Positions 44,831 to 54,744 of a stretch of DNA of 64,000 nucleotides are shown here, one piece after another. Under the pieces are notes generated by a model. That model was not told the origin of the DNA, made no database searches, and saw nothing but the letters and a program-made list of their open reading frames with translations. Position 1 is the first letter of the stretch, and each line of letters opens with the position of its first letter. The stretch spans positions 372,001-436,000 of the forward strand of contig LR877154.1 of assembly GCA_903995115.1 (NCBI GenBank), read 5' to 3'. Both the position numbers and the translations under genes were made by a program. The stretch is from Angomonas deanei. Lineage: Eukaryota; Euglenozoa; Kinetoplastea; Trypanosomatida; Trypanosomatidae.

Positions 44831-47804
44831 TTAAGCACAGTAGACCCGCTGCTTCACCCCCGCCCACACCCAGCTGATCAGACACACCGCCAAGACGGAA
44901 CCCTTCACCGGCCCCAAAAAGCGGAAAAAAGATGACAAGGCGCCAATCAACACGGAAAGTGGAATGTGGAACACGACTGCCCCCACAAAAAAGAGAAACG
45001 CGAGCCACAACAGGGCTAGTTTGAGACCCACCACGAAAGAAAGGACCAGCACGCAACTGAGTAACGCACACACCAGCAGAGCGACCAATTTTTCTAGAAG
45101 GAGCACCTTTTCCTTGAGCAACGCAATCTCCTTATCTTTTTGTACGAGGAGCTCTTTCGCCGCCACGAGCTCCTTGTGTAGTTGTACCTCTTTTTCCGTG
45201 ATGAGTTCCATTTCTTTTTCCTCTCGGTTCCCTTGGAAAACGGCACCAGTGGCGCTGGTCGGCGCGTTGACAATGACATCTTCAACCTCCTTGGGTCTTT
45301 CTACCGGCGCTGCAGCAGCGGTCGGTGGTGGCGTCTTGTCCTTCCCTTGTTTCAATTCTTCCACCTCCTTCTCCCACCGCTCGACGCACTCCTTGCCACC
45401 AGGGAAATCCTCCCAGTAGGTAAGACCGCCTTGATGTGCTTCCGTCGCCGCCTCTCCTCGAACAGTGGGGAGAAGGGAGAACCGTACTTTGGTGTTCTGC
45501 CCGTGTACGTCGTAGAACCCAACGCGTGGGGCGTCCCCACCGTCCGCGGCCGCCGCCTCCTCCTGGTCCTCCACATACATGACGGTCGCCGTCAGCACCG
45601 CCTTGTTCCACTTCTTACTGCTCATGTAGATGAGAAGTGGCTTTAGTACCTCCTCCACCTTGTTTGCATGGAAGGTGGTCACGATTTTGACGAGCTGATC
45701 GACGAAACGGTGTGTCACGAATAACGTTCGTTGTTTGGTGGTTTGGTACCCCAAGATGCGCTCCAATTGCAGCAATACAAACTGCCGTCGCTCCGCCTCG
45801 CTGTACGGCACAAACGGAAGAAAGTAATCCACCCGATTGACAAATGGCTCCCCAAACAGGGTGGTGCACTTTTCTTTGCACTGGCGGATGTACCGTTGGG
45901 TGTACTGTTGCTGTTCACTCGGGGTGGCCCTCAGAAAGGCGTGACGGTCCTGCTGGATCATGTCATCACAGAGATTGCAGGTGAGAATAAACGTCGTCTC
46001 CACGGTGGAGACACACCGATCTTTTTGTTTCAATGAGCGAATTGTGCCATTCTTTTGAAACGCAGAGAGCCATAAATTCTGAATGGAGTCTGCCGTGCTT
46101 TTTTCAAACTCATCCAAAATGATCACCGCATCTTTTTGTTTCAGTAACGCCGAGAGCAGCATGCCATCCCCCACGTGCGCGGCGGGCGGGTCGACCAGCG
46201 AGTAGATGGAGTCTCGTGTGCAGTAGGACGGCATGTGTATCATCAACAGTTTGCCCTCTGCTTCCACCTCCTCCGTCCCATGCAGCGCGACGGCAATCCG
46301 ACGGGCGAGCTCCGACTTCCCGTACCCAGAGGGGCCGAAGAAGAGCAGCACGTTGGCCTTCCGTCGCTCCAGCAGGCCACCGTGAAGGAACACTTCTTGT
46401 ACGGCACGCCACGCGAAGGGTTGTCCAATGTATTGCTGTCGCTGAGCGGTCCACCACCCTTCGCTGTTGGGCTCCTCTTGCTGGTCGGCGTGTTCTATTC
46501 GGTTGTAGTAATAATGAGACAGCTCCCGTTGACAGGATTGGTTCTGCTTCGTCTTCTCCACTTCTTCCAGCACTTCCAACTGCTGCTGACGGCGGAGTAG
46601 TCGATGATGAAGGAAGGAGAGGAGCGGCCACAATTTTTCTTCCTCGTGTGCGTCCCCGTTTTCATCGTCATCGGCGATGTCATTTGCACTTCTTTTCTGT
46701 TTCCAGGATTTAATGGTGGCCACCAGCTCCACTAGTATTTTTGTATTCGCAAACTCGGAAAAGGTCGGTTCCGGGAACTGACACGCGGCGATGAGGAGCA
46801 GTAGGTGCGCACACAGCATCAGCACCGGCCGCTGGCGGATGGACCGGTTAGTGTTACCGTGATGCGAGGAAGATTCATCCTCGCCGCTGGCGGAAGGAGA
46901 AATTTGTTTTTGAATCAAGTACAACCACTCCTTGAACTCTCTTCTTTCATCGTTTCGGACACCACCACTATTATCAGCTAGAAGACCCTTCTCTGTTGCG
47001 AGAAATCAACAAGATGTCGTACAAGCGTTGAAAGCAAGTGAAAAGGTTGCTGCGAGGGCAGGAGTTGGAGGAGCGAGTGGTGAACTCATTTTTACTGGTC
47101 TGGCGATCCATATCCTTATTATTATTATTTCCTCGTCGTTGTACTTTGTTCTTCACGCCAACCGCGGCCGCCCACAACCGCTGTCTTTTGCTTTTTGTTT
47201 CGTGGTCATTATGATTATCCTCGTTAGCTGGCTGATGGACTTCCCTCGAGGTGATGGGTTCTTCCTCCTCCTGTTCCTCCATCTCACCATCCTCAGAGGA
47301 GCTGCTCTCCTCGCCACCGTTGTCACCCCCTTCCTCGTCGGACGCGACGGGGGTGTGCCAGCTCACGTCATTCAGCACATCTAAAAGGGCCTCCACCTTA
47401 TCAAAAAAGATGGTGTCTGCGTTTTTATCGATTTCATCGCTATTTTCATTCAGGTGGTTGCCTTCCTGCTGTGTGTGAAAGACGCCTCGTATCCAGGCAA
47501 TGGCATGCACGGTGAGGACCACCAACGGTTCATGTAGCGTACTTTTATCAATCTTCATACTACACAAGGTAGTCGGTCCGGAGGAAAACGGAATCGCCTC
47601 TTTTCTATTTTTCATTTTTCCCTCCTGTAGGGATCCCAGGAGCGCCTGCCACTCAATGTGGGAGAGTAAAAAAGGATTGCTTTCCTTGTCGTTCTGATTA
47701 GCGCCGTGCGGTGCGGTCAGATAGCGCTGCTGTGCCTCCTCGTACAGCTCTTCCCACCGGAGGCTGGTGAACAGGATTTCATCCCTCGATAAGTGCGTAC
47801 CCAT
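44831..47804 (-). CDS. ClpB/torsin-like AAA+ ATPase with C-terminal membrane anchor, one frame break
   Basis: Two frames join near 46985: ATG 47804 (MGTHLSRDEILFTSL) into the frame ending at 44831, about 990 residues. The first part is a helical, acidic region with an EEGGDNGGEESSSSEDGE run. The AAA+ core follows, with QYIGQPFAWRAVQEV (ClpB D2-type entry), Walker A GPSGYGKSE (about 46312-46336), Walker B VIILDEFEKS (about 46100-46127), sensor 1 TFILTCNL, and NRVDYFLPFVPYSE. A coiled coil (KEVQLHKELVAAKELLVQKDKE) then leads to two or three hydrophobic segments at the C-terminus (LVALLVCALLSCVLVLSFVVG; LLWLAFLFFVGAVVF). The core resembles Clp-type or torsin AAA+ proteins, but torsins are lumenal and ClpB is soluble. 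A tail-anchored Clp-like protein with a cytosolic AAA+ ring is unusual. Cellular location unknown. Confidence 0.75.
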
Positions 47805-48002
47805 GTTGACGGGTAGAATTCTCTATTTATTTTTGAATGTGTGTGACTGGTTTGATAAATGTCGTTTCTATTCTTTCTTTCTGCAGAAGACAAGAGAACA
47901 AAGGGTTCATTTACAGTGAAAGAAAGCGATAAAAATACAAATGCAACACTAAAAGAATATCAAATCACGGAACATACATTCTTGACAACTATACATACAT
48001 CA

Positions 48003-49130
48003 CTACTTCTTCTTTTTCTTTGCCGATCCGGAGCGCGCGCTGGCCTTCCCACCCTCGGCCGCCGCCTCCGCCGCCGCCATAGACTCTTTTATCTCCCGCT
48101 CCCTCTTTCTTTGCAAAGTGACCCGTTCCTTCACCTTCTCCAACTCCCGCGTGGCGGCCTCTAACGCATACAGGGATAAGTTATAATTCTCCTCCAGCAG
48201 CTTAAACCGCTCCGACTGTTCGCGTACTTTTTCCGTGTTGGGTTGCAGCTCGTTCACCTCGAGATAGAGGCGGCGGGCGCGCAGGAGGCACACTTCGTCC
48301 CAGAGGGGGGTGGGGACTTCCTTCGGCTTCGAGACTTCCTCCGCGGCGAGGAACTCTTGCAGGATGGCGCTCGCCGTCTGCCCCTCACTCACGGCGGAGG
48401 CCACGTCCTCTAGTGACTTGCTCTCCTGAATACTATTCATGTTATTGCCCGCCGCGTTGAGACTTCGCTCGAAGGGACTTTCGTCCCCTGGAATGGGGGT
48501 TTGCTTCTTCAACAGCGGTTTCAGCTCACTACTACAGTCACTCGTATAAAACTGACGGAGGGTGTTCGAAATCTTGGTCCGTTTCTTTTCCTCCGTGAGG
48601 GTTTTCATCATATTCTCCAAATTCAGAAAGAGCTCCTCATTGCGACGGCCGTCACTGTCGGCGAGCTCCTCCCCGTCCGCCCCTGCAAAGAGCGAGACAC
48701 GGCCGCTGCGGGAGCTGGTCGGCCGGCTGCTGCTACCGGCCACACTCTTCCGTCCTTTCCCTGCCGCACTGGACGGTTTGTTCAGGGCTCGCTCCTCCTC
48801 CTCCTTCTTGCGCAAGATCATTTGATAATGCTGTTCACGCTTCTTCTTAAACTCGGGGATGTTCAGCTTGATGAGCGCCTGCGCCTCGTCGTTGACGAGG
48901 CCGACCTCCTCTAGGGCCGCCTCCACCACCGCGGAGAACTGCTCCAATGCGTAGGTGCAGCCGGAGACCTCACGGGAGACGGTGAGCACGCGAGAGGCCC
49001 ACTTGGACTCCCGCAAGGTGCACTGCTGGACCTCACTGTCTTGTAACACCTCGGATAGTAAACCGCCCTCCTCACCCGCGCCGCCGTCGGAGGCCCCACC
49101 GGGTGACTTCGGCCGACCTCTAGCTGACAT
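48003..49130 (-). CDS. Coiled-coil protein of unknown function
   Basis: 375 residues, start MSARGRPKSPGGASDGGAG. A helical N-terminal part (WASRVLTVSREVSGCTYALEQF; LINE-like helix EFKKKREQHYQMILRKKEEEE) is followed by a Ser/Arg linker (SSRPTSSRSG). Next comes a second conserved-looking block (EELFLNLENMMKTLTEEKKRTKISNTLRQFYT), and finally a long coiled coil (VREQSERFKLLEENYNLSLYALE; LEKVKERVTLQRKREREI) with a basic KKKKK tail. No catalytic motif. The organisation resembles ciliary coiled-coil proteins, but I cannot assign a family. The acceptor TTCATTAG lies about 25 bases before the ATG. Confidence 0.65.
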   Translation of the reverse strand: MSARGRPKSPGGASDGGAGEEGGLLSEVLQDSEVQQCTLRESKWASRVLTVSREVSGCTYALEQFSAVVEAALEEVGLVNDEAQALIKLNIPEFKKKREQHYQMILRKKEEEERALNKPSSAAGKGRKSVAGSSSRPTSSRSGRVSLFAGADGEELADSDGRRNEELFLNLENMMKTLTEEKKRTKISNTLRQFYTSDCSSELKPLLKKQTPIPGDESPFERSLNAAGNNMNSIQESKSLEDVASAVSEGQTASAILQEFLAAEEVSKPKEVPTPLWDEVCLLRARRLYLEVNELQPNTEKVREQSERFKLLEENYNLSLYALEAATRELEKVKERVTLQRKREREIKESMAAAEAAAEGGKASARSGSAKKKKK

Positions 49131-49363
49131 GATGCGAGGATTGCTATGCTTCTAATGAAAAGAAGAGAATGAAATGTATGTGAGTGGCAAACAGGGAAAA
49201 CAATCGAAACAACGAAGCACACGCAACTCATTAAGACTAACGAATTCACATCGTTTTACGGTCCACCTTCCACACAGTTAGGAAGATCAGGGGGTACACA
49301 ACCATGGACGGAACATTCCGTGCAAAAAGTAAAGCAGAATACGCCAATACATTTGAAACTGTA
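49131..49363. other. Spacer between coiled-coil gene and tandem array
   Basis: Unique AT-rich sequence before the repeated flank begins. It holds the coiled-coil gene leader. Nothing else recognised. Confidence 0.5.
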
Positions 49364-49995
49364 AGCAGTAGACGATACGTCAGCCGAAAGGTGATTATAT
49401 GCGTTAGTATCATTATTATGCCAATCAAACTGTTTGGACCAACATAGAATTGTACATCATGCAGGGAGAATAGGAAAATAGAGGAAATACACCCAAAGGA
49501 TTAGGGGAAACTACAGAAATTACGGTTCAGTGTGAGCTGAGTTGTTTTATGTCCTCATTTGGTTTCGGACTGACAGGAAACATATATAAAATTTCATCAT
49601 GTATGGAAAATAAAAAAAGACGAACCGGGAAATCGGAAACGCTGTTAAGATAGTAAAGTGTTAGTTACAGATACGGTACTTATATTTCTTTTCAGTGTGA
49701 GCTGAGTTGTTTTATGTCCTCATTTGGTTTCGGACTGACAGGAAACTATATATATAATTTCATCATGTAGGGAAAATAAAAAAAACAAGCAGTTCGTTGA
49801 GACTCTCAGCGTTTTGATGCTCCAGCCGCGCTACAAGTAAGCAGGTTGGTCTCAATGAACGCTTTACGTGATAAGAATAATAGTAAAAATAATGCCATGT
49901 TACTTCGACTCGTCAGACCTGTTGAGTTTTGACTAGGTGTGCATTCAGCGGTTGTATCACGCACGAAAGGTTGTCATCTTCTCGTCGAATTCATA
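49364..49995. repeat. Array flank copy F1 (left end of tandem array)
   Basis: First of three copies of a flank sequence beginning AGCAGTAGACGATA and running through CAGTGTGAGCTGAG to CTCGTCGAATTC. F1 is about 155 bases longer than F2 and F3 because of an internal direct duplication. It lies downstream (in transcription) of secreted-protein copy A. Confidence 0.85.
49526..49788. repeat. Direct repeat of about 95 bp within F1
   Basis: TTCAGTGTGAGCTGAG and the roughly 95 bases after it occur at 49526-49621 and again at 49691-49788 (period 165), with a unique 70-base spacer between. F2 and F3 carry this stretch only once, so the duplication is local to F1. Confidence 0.8.
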
Positions 49996-50321
49996 AAAAA
50001 AACAATGTAAAAGGGAATCTTCAACATATTTTCTTCTTCTGTAAGCCTCGCCTCAAAATACGTCAACACCACTGTGTTTCCACATCGGTGATGTTAGTGA
50101 GGTACGAATTGGTACTTCTACAAAGAAAAGGGAGAGAAAGAAAAAAAAAAATAATTCTGGATAAAAGAAAGAGGGAAGAATAAGAATCAAACACAACCGA
50201 GCACACGAAACCCATGACCCTGCTACTCACGCATTCTAATTATAGTGTACTGTTCGTTATTTCGTATAAAGATATATATGGCAAAAAAAATCAGCAATGT
50301 ATACAGGGACGATCCGCACGA

Positions 50322-51413
50322 CTACCATGGCCACCAACTAGGCTTATCAAAAATAGAATCATTGTTGGAGCTCGTCCACGTTTCATTGAGCTGCGTCGCA
50401 ATGTTATTCAGCATATCCTTCTTGGCAAAGTTCTGGTAATACATGGGGTTACTCCCACCGCTCAGCAACGTGTGTTTCTTGCGATCGGAGCCAAAGTAGG
50501 AGGTCCAGATTTGAATCGGATAGTTGAACAGATCCGCCGCGTTGGCGCTGTAGATGCACTTGGCACAATTCTTCTTTCCATCCCCATCCCCCACGCAGAC
50601 GTGCGTGTCGTCGGAGTCGAACATGCACTCGTCCTCGCCTAGCTTGTCATTGTAGGAGCACGTGGCGACGAAACCCGTCTTGGCCGGGGCCGTCACGGTC
50701 GTCACCTCCGTCGTGTACAAGTACTCGTCGCAGTAGTTGGTCTTGGGGGCCGCCTCGCCGGAGGAGGAGGAAGAGGAGCCGGAGGAGTCCGACGAGGGGG
50801 CCACCGACGAGGTCGTGCTGTAGCACTTGATAATGTCAAAGTCAGGGTTGTTGATCTGCACCGTTTTGGAGGTGGAGACATCAAAATAATTGAAATGTCC
50901 ACGGTACAGTCCTACTTCTAGAATTAGGGTGTCGACCACCGCGACGGACTGCAGGTCACCACAGAGGGTGCTACCGTTCACCGCCACCAACACCGCCGCA
51001 GAGGAGTTTGTGTCGGAGGGGAACAGCGGCGAGTCCAAGTTGCCGAACCCGTACACCCGCAAGAAGCGACGGGACACATTGTCTCCCAAGTAGTACTTGC
51101 CGCTCACCGTCCTCCCCGCCGCCAGCAAACCGGCGCCGTTTAGACTAAACGCCTGGAGCTCATCCACGTTGGGGCAGAAGCCGTACGTGGCGTAGGTGTA
51201 CGTGGCATCGCCGTACTTGTAGTTGTTTTCGGGGGACACGTCGAGCATGAAGCGGAGGTCCATTGGGTTCTTGCGTAGACACGATGCGTTCCCCCACGGC
51301 GAGCACTTCCTAGCGGTGGTGCAGTCTTTTCCCGCCGCGTCTGCCACGAACACACCAGACGTGAGGAGGACTACCAAGACTGTCAGCGATACTAGAAGCA
51401 AATTGGTTGTCAT
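50322..51413 (-). CDS. Secreted Cys-rich protein, tandem copy A
   Basis: 363 residues from ATG 51413 (MTTNLLLVSLTVLVVLLTSG). A longer open frame to 51527 is discarded because it crosses the acceptor CCTTTAG and an A-run leader. A signal peptide ending near DAA-G is followed by a Cys-rich exported domain (about 12 Cys) with several NxS/T sequons (NVS, NSS, NGS, NET, NDS), a Ser/Asp-rich linker (SSDSSGSSSSSS) near residue 215, and a second Cys cluster (CVGDGDGKKNCAKC). It ends with a Trp-rich tail (SWWPW). There is no transmembrane span or GPI-like hydrophobic tail, so it is probably secreted or loosely surface-bound. I know no family. It is identical to copy B (52540-53631) except for four residues just after the signal peptide. 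This copy has the sequon NAS (WGNASC), absent from B. Confidence 0.85.
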   Translation of the reverse strand: MTTNLLLVSLTVLVVLLTSGVFVADAAGKDCTTARKCSPWGNASCLRKNPMDLRFMLDVSPENNYKYGDATYTYATYGFCPNVDELQAFSLNGAGLLAAGRTVSGKYYLGDNVSRRFLRVYGFGNLDSPLFPSDTNSSAAVLVAVNGSTLCGDLQSVAVVDTLILEVGLYRGHFNYFDVSTSKTVQINNPDFDIIKCYSTTSSVAPSSDSSGSSSSSSGEAAPKTNYCDEYLYTTEVTTVTAPAKTGFVATCSYNDKLGEDECMFDSDDTHVCVGDGDGKKNCAKCIYSANAADLFNYPIQIWTSYFGSDRKKHTLLSGGSNPMYYQNFAKKDMLNNIATQLNETWTSSNNDSIFDKPSWWPW

Positions 51414-51736
51414 TTGCGTGTATTTTTTTTTTTTTCTAAAGGTAAACGTTAATGATGATACAATAAAAAACAAAATCGATAGACTTTCTGAGGAATATAA
51501 AAAGAGAAAGAGGGTGAGAAAGTACAACGCCAGTTTGTCTGTTTATTTACGACAGTAAACAACCATTTTCCAAAAACCAAAATGTTTCATGTAAATACGT
51601 TTGTTCAAAAGTGAAGGCCAGCGCCCACATACCTATCCCTATCCAAGAAAGGAGGACGTAACGGACTAACACAGCAAAGCAAATAAACAACAACAACAAC
51701 AAAAAAAAAAAAAGCAGAAATAGAAACAAACGTAGA

Positions 51737-52214
51737 AGCAGTGGACGATAAGTCAGCCGAAAGGTGATTATATGCGTTAGTATCATTATTATGCCAATCA
51801 AACTGTTTGGACCAACATAGAATTATACATCATGCAGGGAGAATACGAATAGAGGAAATACACCCAAAGGATTAGGGGAAACTACAGAAACTACGGTTCA
51901 GTGTGAGCTGAGTTGTTTTATGTCCTCATTTAGTTTCGGACTGACAGGAAACATATATATATATATAATTTCACCATGTAGGGAAAATACGGAAATTAGG
52001 AAAATAAAAGCAAGCAATTCGTTGATACTCTCAGCGTTTTGATGCTCCAGCCGCGCTACAAGTAAGCAGGTTGGTCTCAATGAACGCTTTACGTGATAAT
52101 AATAATAAAAATAATGCCATGTTACTTCGACTCGTCAGACCTGTTGAGTTTTGACTAGGTGTGCATTCAGCGGTTGTATCACGCACGAAAGGTTGTCATC
52201 TTCTCGTCGAATTC
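51737..52214. repeat. Array flank copy F2
   Basis: Second copy of the flank, between the two secreted-protein genes. It aligns with F3 at a spacing of 2,218 bp and carries the same AT tract (near 51954) and CTCGTCGAATTC end. It is both the downstream flank of copy B and the upstream region of copy A. Confidence 0.85.
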
Positions 52215-52539
52215 ATAAAAAAAAAAAAATATATAAAGGGGAATCTTCAACATGTTTTCTTCTTCTGTAAGCCTCGCCTCAAAATCCGTCAACACCACTG
52301 TGTTTCCACATCGGTGATGTTAGTGAGGTACGAATTGGTACTTCTACAAAGAAAAGGGAGAGAAAGGAAAAAAAAAAATAATTCTGGATAAAAGAAAGAG
52401 GGAAGAATAAGAATCAAACACAACCGAACCCATGACCCTGCTACTCACGCATTCTAATTATAGTGTACTGTTCGTTATTTCGTATAAAGATATATATGGC
52501 AAAAAAAATCAGCAATGTATACAGGGACGATCCGCACGA

Positions 52540-53631
52540 CTACCATGGCCACCAACTAGGCTTATCAAAAATAGAATCATTGTTGGAGCTCGTCCACGTT
52601 TCATTGAGCTGCGTCGCAATGTTATTCAGCATATCCTTCTTGGCAAAGTTCTGGTAATACATGGGGTTACTCCCACCGCTCAGCAACGTGTGTTTCTTGC
52701 GATCGGAGCCAAAGTAGGAGGTCCAGATTTGAATCGGATAGTTGAACAGATCCGCCGCGTTGGCGCTGTAGATGCACTTGGCACAATTCTTCTTTCCATC
52801 CCCATCCCCCACGCAGACGTGCGTGTCGTCGGAGTCGAACATGCACTCGTCCTCGCCTAGCTTGTCATTGTAGGAGCACGTGGCGACGAAACCCGTCTTG
52901 GCCGGGGCCGTCACGGTCGTCACCTCCGTCGTGTACAAGTACTCGTCGCAGTAGTTGGTCTTGGGGGCCGCCTCGCCGGAGGAGGAGGAAGAGGAGCCGG
53001 AGGAGTCCGACGAGGGGGCCACCGACGAGGTCGTGCTGTAGCACTTGATAATGTCAAAGTCAGGGTTGTTGATCTGCACCGTTTTGGAGGTGGAGACATC
53101 AAAATAATTGAAATGTCCACGGTACAGTCCTACTTCTAGAATTAGGGTGTCGACCACCGCGACGGACTGCAGGTCACCACAGAGGGTGCTACCGTTCACC
53201 GCCACCAACACCGCCGCAGAGGAGTTTGTGTCGGAGGGGAACAGCGGCGAGTCCAAGTTGCCGAACCCGTACACCCGCAAGAAGCGACGGGACACATTGT
53301 CTCCCAAGTAGTACTTGCCGCTCACCGTCCTCCCCGCCGCCAGCAAACCGGCGCCGTTTAGACTAAACGCCTGGAGCTCATCCACGTTGGGGCAGAAGCC
53401 GTACGTGGCGTAGGTGTACGTGGCATCGCCGTACTTGTAGTTGTTTTCGGGGGACACGTCGAGCATGAAGCGGAGGTCCATTGGGTTCTTGCGTAGACAC
53501 GATGTGCTCCCCCACGGCGAGCACTTCACAGCGGTGGTGCAGTCTTTTCCCGCCGCGTCTACCACGAACACACCAGACGTGAGGAGGACTACCAAGACTG
53601 TCAGCGATACTAGAAGCAAATTGGTTGTCAT
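52540..53631 (-). CDS. Secreted Cys-rich protein, tandem copy B
   Basis: 363 residues, same architecture as copy A: signal peptide, Cys-rich region, Ser-rich linker, CVGDGDGKKNCAKC cluster and SWWPW end. Reading both genes line by line, the coding sequences differ at only five bases, all between the signal peptide and the first conserved Cys block (copy A 51287, 51289, 51310, 51311, 51343). All five change amino acids (A to V, R to V, NA to ST). The rest of the 1,092-bp CDS is identical. B has GSTSC where A has the sequon GNASC. The upstream acceptor CCTTTAG and a run of about 13 A before the ATG match copy A. Function unknown. Confidence 0.85.
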   Translation of the reverse strand: MTTNLLLVSLTVLVVLLTSGVFVVDAAGKDCTTAVKCSPWGSTSCLRKNPMDLRFMLDVSPENNYKYGDATYTYATYGFCPNVDELQAFSLNGAGLLAAGRTVSGKYYLGDNVSRRFLRVYGFGNLDSPLFPSDTNSSAAVLVAVNGSTLCGDLQSVAVVDTLILEVGLYRGHFNYFDVSTSKTVQINNPDFDIIKCYSTTSSVAPSSDSSGSSSSSSGEAAPKTNYCDEYLYTTEVTTVTAPAKTGFVATCSYNDKLGEDECMFDSDDTHVCVGDGDGKKNCAKCIYSANAADLFNYPIQIWTSYFGSDRKKHTLLSGGSNPMYYQNFAKKDMLNNIATQLNETWTSSNNDSIFDKPSWWPW

Positions 53632-53954
53632 TTGCGTGTATTTTTTTTTTTTTTCTAAAGGTAAACGTTAATGATGATACGATAAAAAACAAAATCGATA
53701 GACTTTCTGAGGACTATAAAAAGAGAAAGAGGGTGAGAAAGTACAACGCCAGTTTGTCTGTTTATTTACGACAGTAAACAACCATTTTCCAAAAACCAAA
53801 ATGTTTCATGTAAATACGTTTGTTCAAAAGTGAAGGCCAGCGTCCACATACCTATCCCTATCCAAGAAGGGAGGACGTAACGGACTAACACAGCAAAGCA
53901 AATAAACAACAACAAAAAAAAAAAAAAAAAAGCAGAAATAGAAACAAACGTAGA

Positions 53955-54424
53955 AGCAGTAGACGATAAGTCAGCCGAAAGGTGATTATATGCGTTAGTA
54001 TCATTATTATGCCAATCAAACTGTTTGGACCAACATAGAATTATACATCATGCAGGGAGAATAAGAAAATAGAGGAAATACACCCAAAGGATTAGGGGAA
54101 ACTACAGAAACTACGGTTCAGTGTGAGCTGAGTTGTTTTATGTCCTCATTTAGTTTCGGACTGACAGGAAACATATATATATATATAATTTCACCATATA
54201 CGGAAATTAAAAAAGCAAGCAATTCGTTGATACTCTCAGCGTTTTGATGCTCCAGCCGCGCTACAAGTAAGCAGGTTGGTCTCAATGAACGCTTTACGTG
54301 ATAAGAATAATAGTAAAAATAATGCCATGTTACTTCGACTCGTCAGACCTGTTGAGTTTTGACTAGGTGTGCATTCAGCGGTTGTATCACGCACGAAAGG
54401 TTGTCATCTTCTCGTCGAATTCAC
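53955..54424. repeat. Array flank copy F3 (right end of tandem array)
   Basis: Third flank copy, upstream of copy B. Similarity stops abruptly at 54424-54425 after the GAATTCAC sequence, where unique DNA leading to the Hsp33-like gene begins. This marks the right edge of the duplicated unit. Confidence 0.85.
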
Positions 54425-54744
54425 AAAAAACTTTGCATTTCTCAAATCTCACTCGAACTTTCGGGCACACCCGTCACTGAGAAAATATAGACAGGGTGCC
54501 AGACAGGTCAAGTTTAAGAAGAACTAGAAGCAACGAAGAAAAGGGAAAATGGAGGAAGAAGGTAAAACGAAACGGATTCGTAGAGAAAACAGAAATGAGT
54601 GAAAACGTAAAATAAAACTAATATCTTGTCGAAGAATATAGTTTAAAAAAAAAAAATGTGAATAGAATAAACAAAAGGAGCAAGCGCACGACCGTTCTCT
54701 CGATAATAGTGGCAACAGAGGATAAAGAATACTTTTCTTTTTTT

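Noticed and set aside
49246-49428. Small hydrophobic ORF (MIGIIMILTHII...) in F1, also present at 51547 in F2
   Set aside because: It is part of the repeated flank, with no conserved start and no coding-like composition across the copies.
51414-51527. 38-residue N-terminal extension of copy A
   Set aside because: The extension crosses the acceptor CCTTTAG and a poly-A leader; the ATG at 51413 opens a clear signal peptide, and copy B has only the short form.
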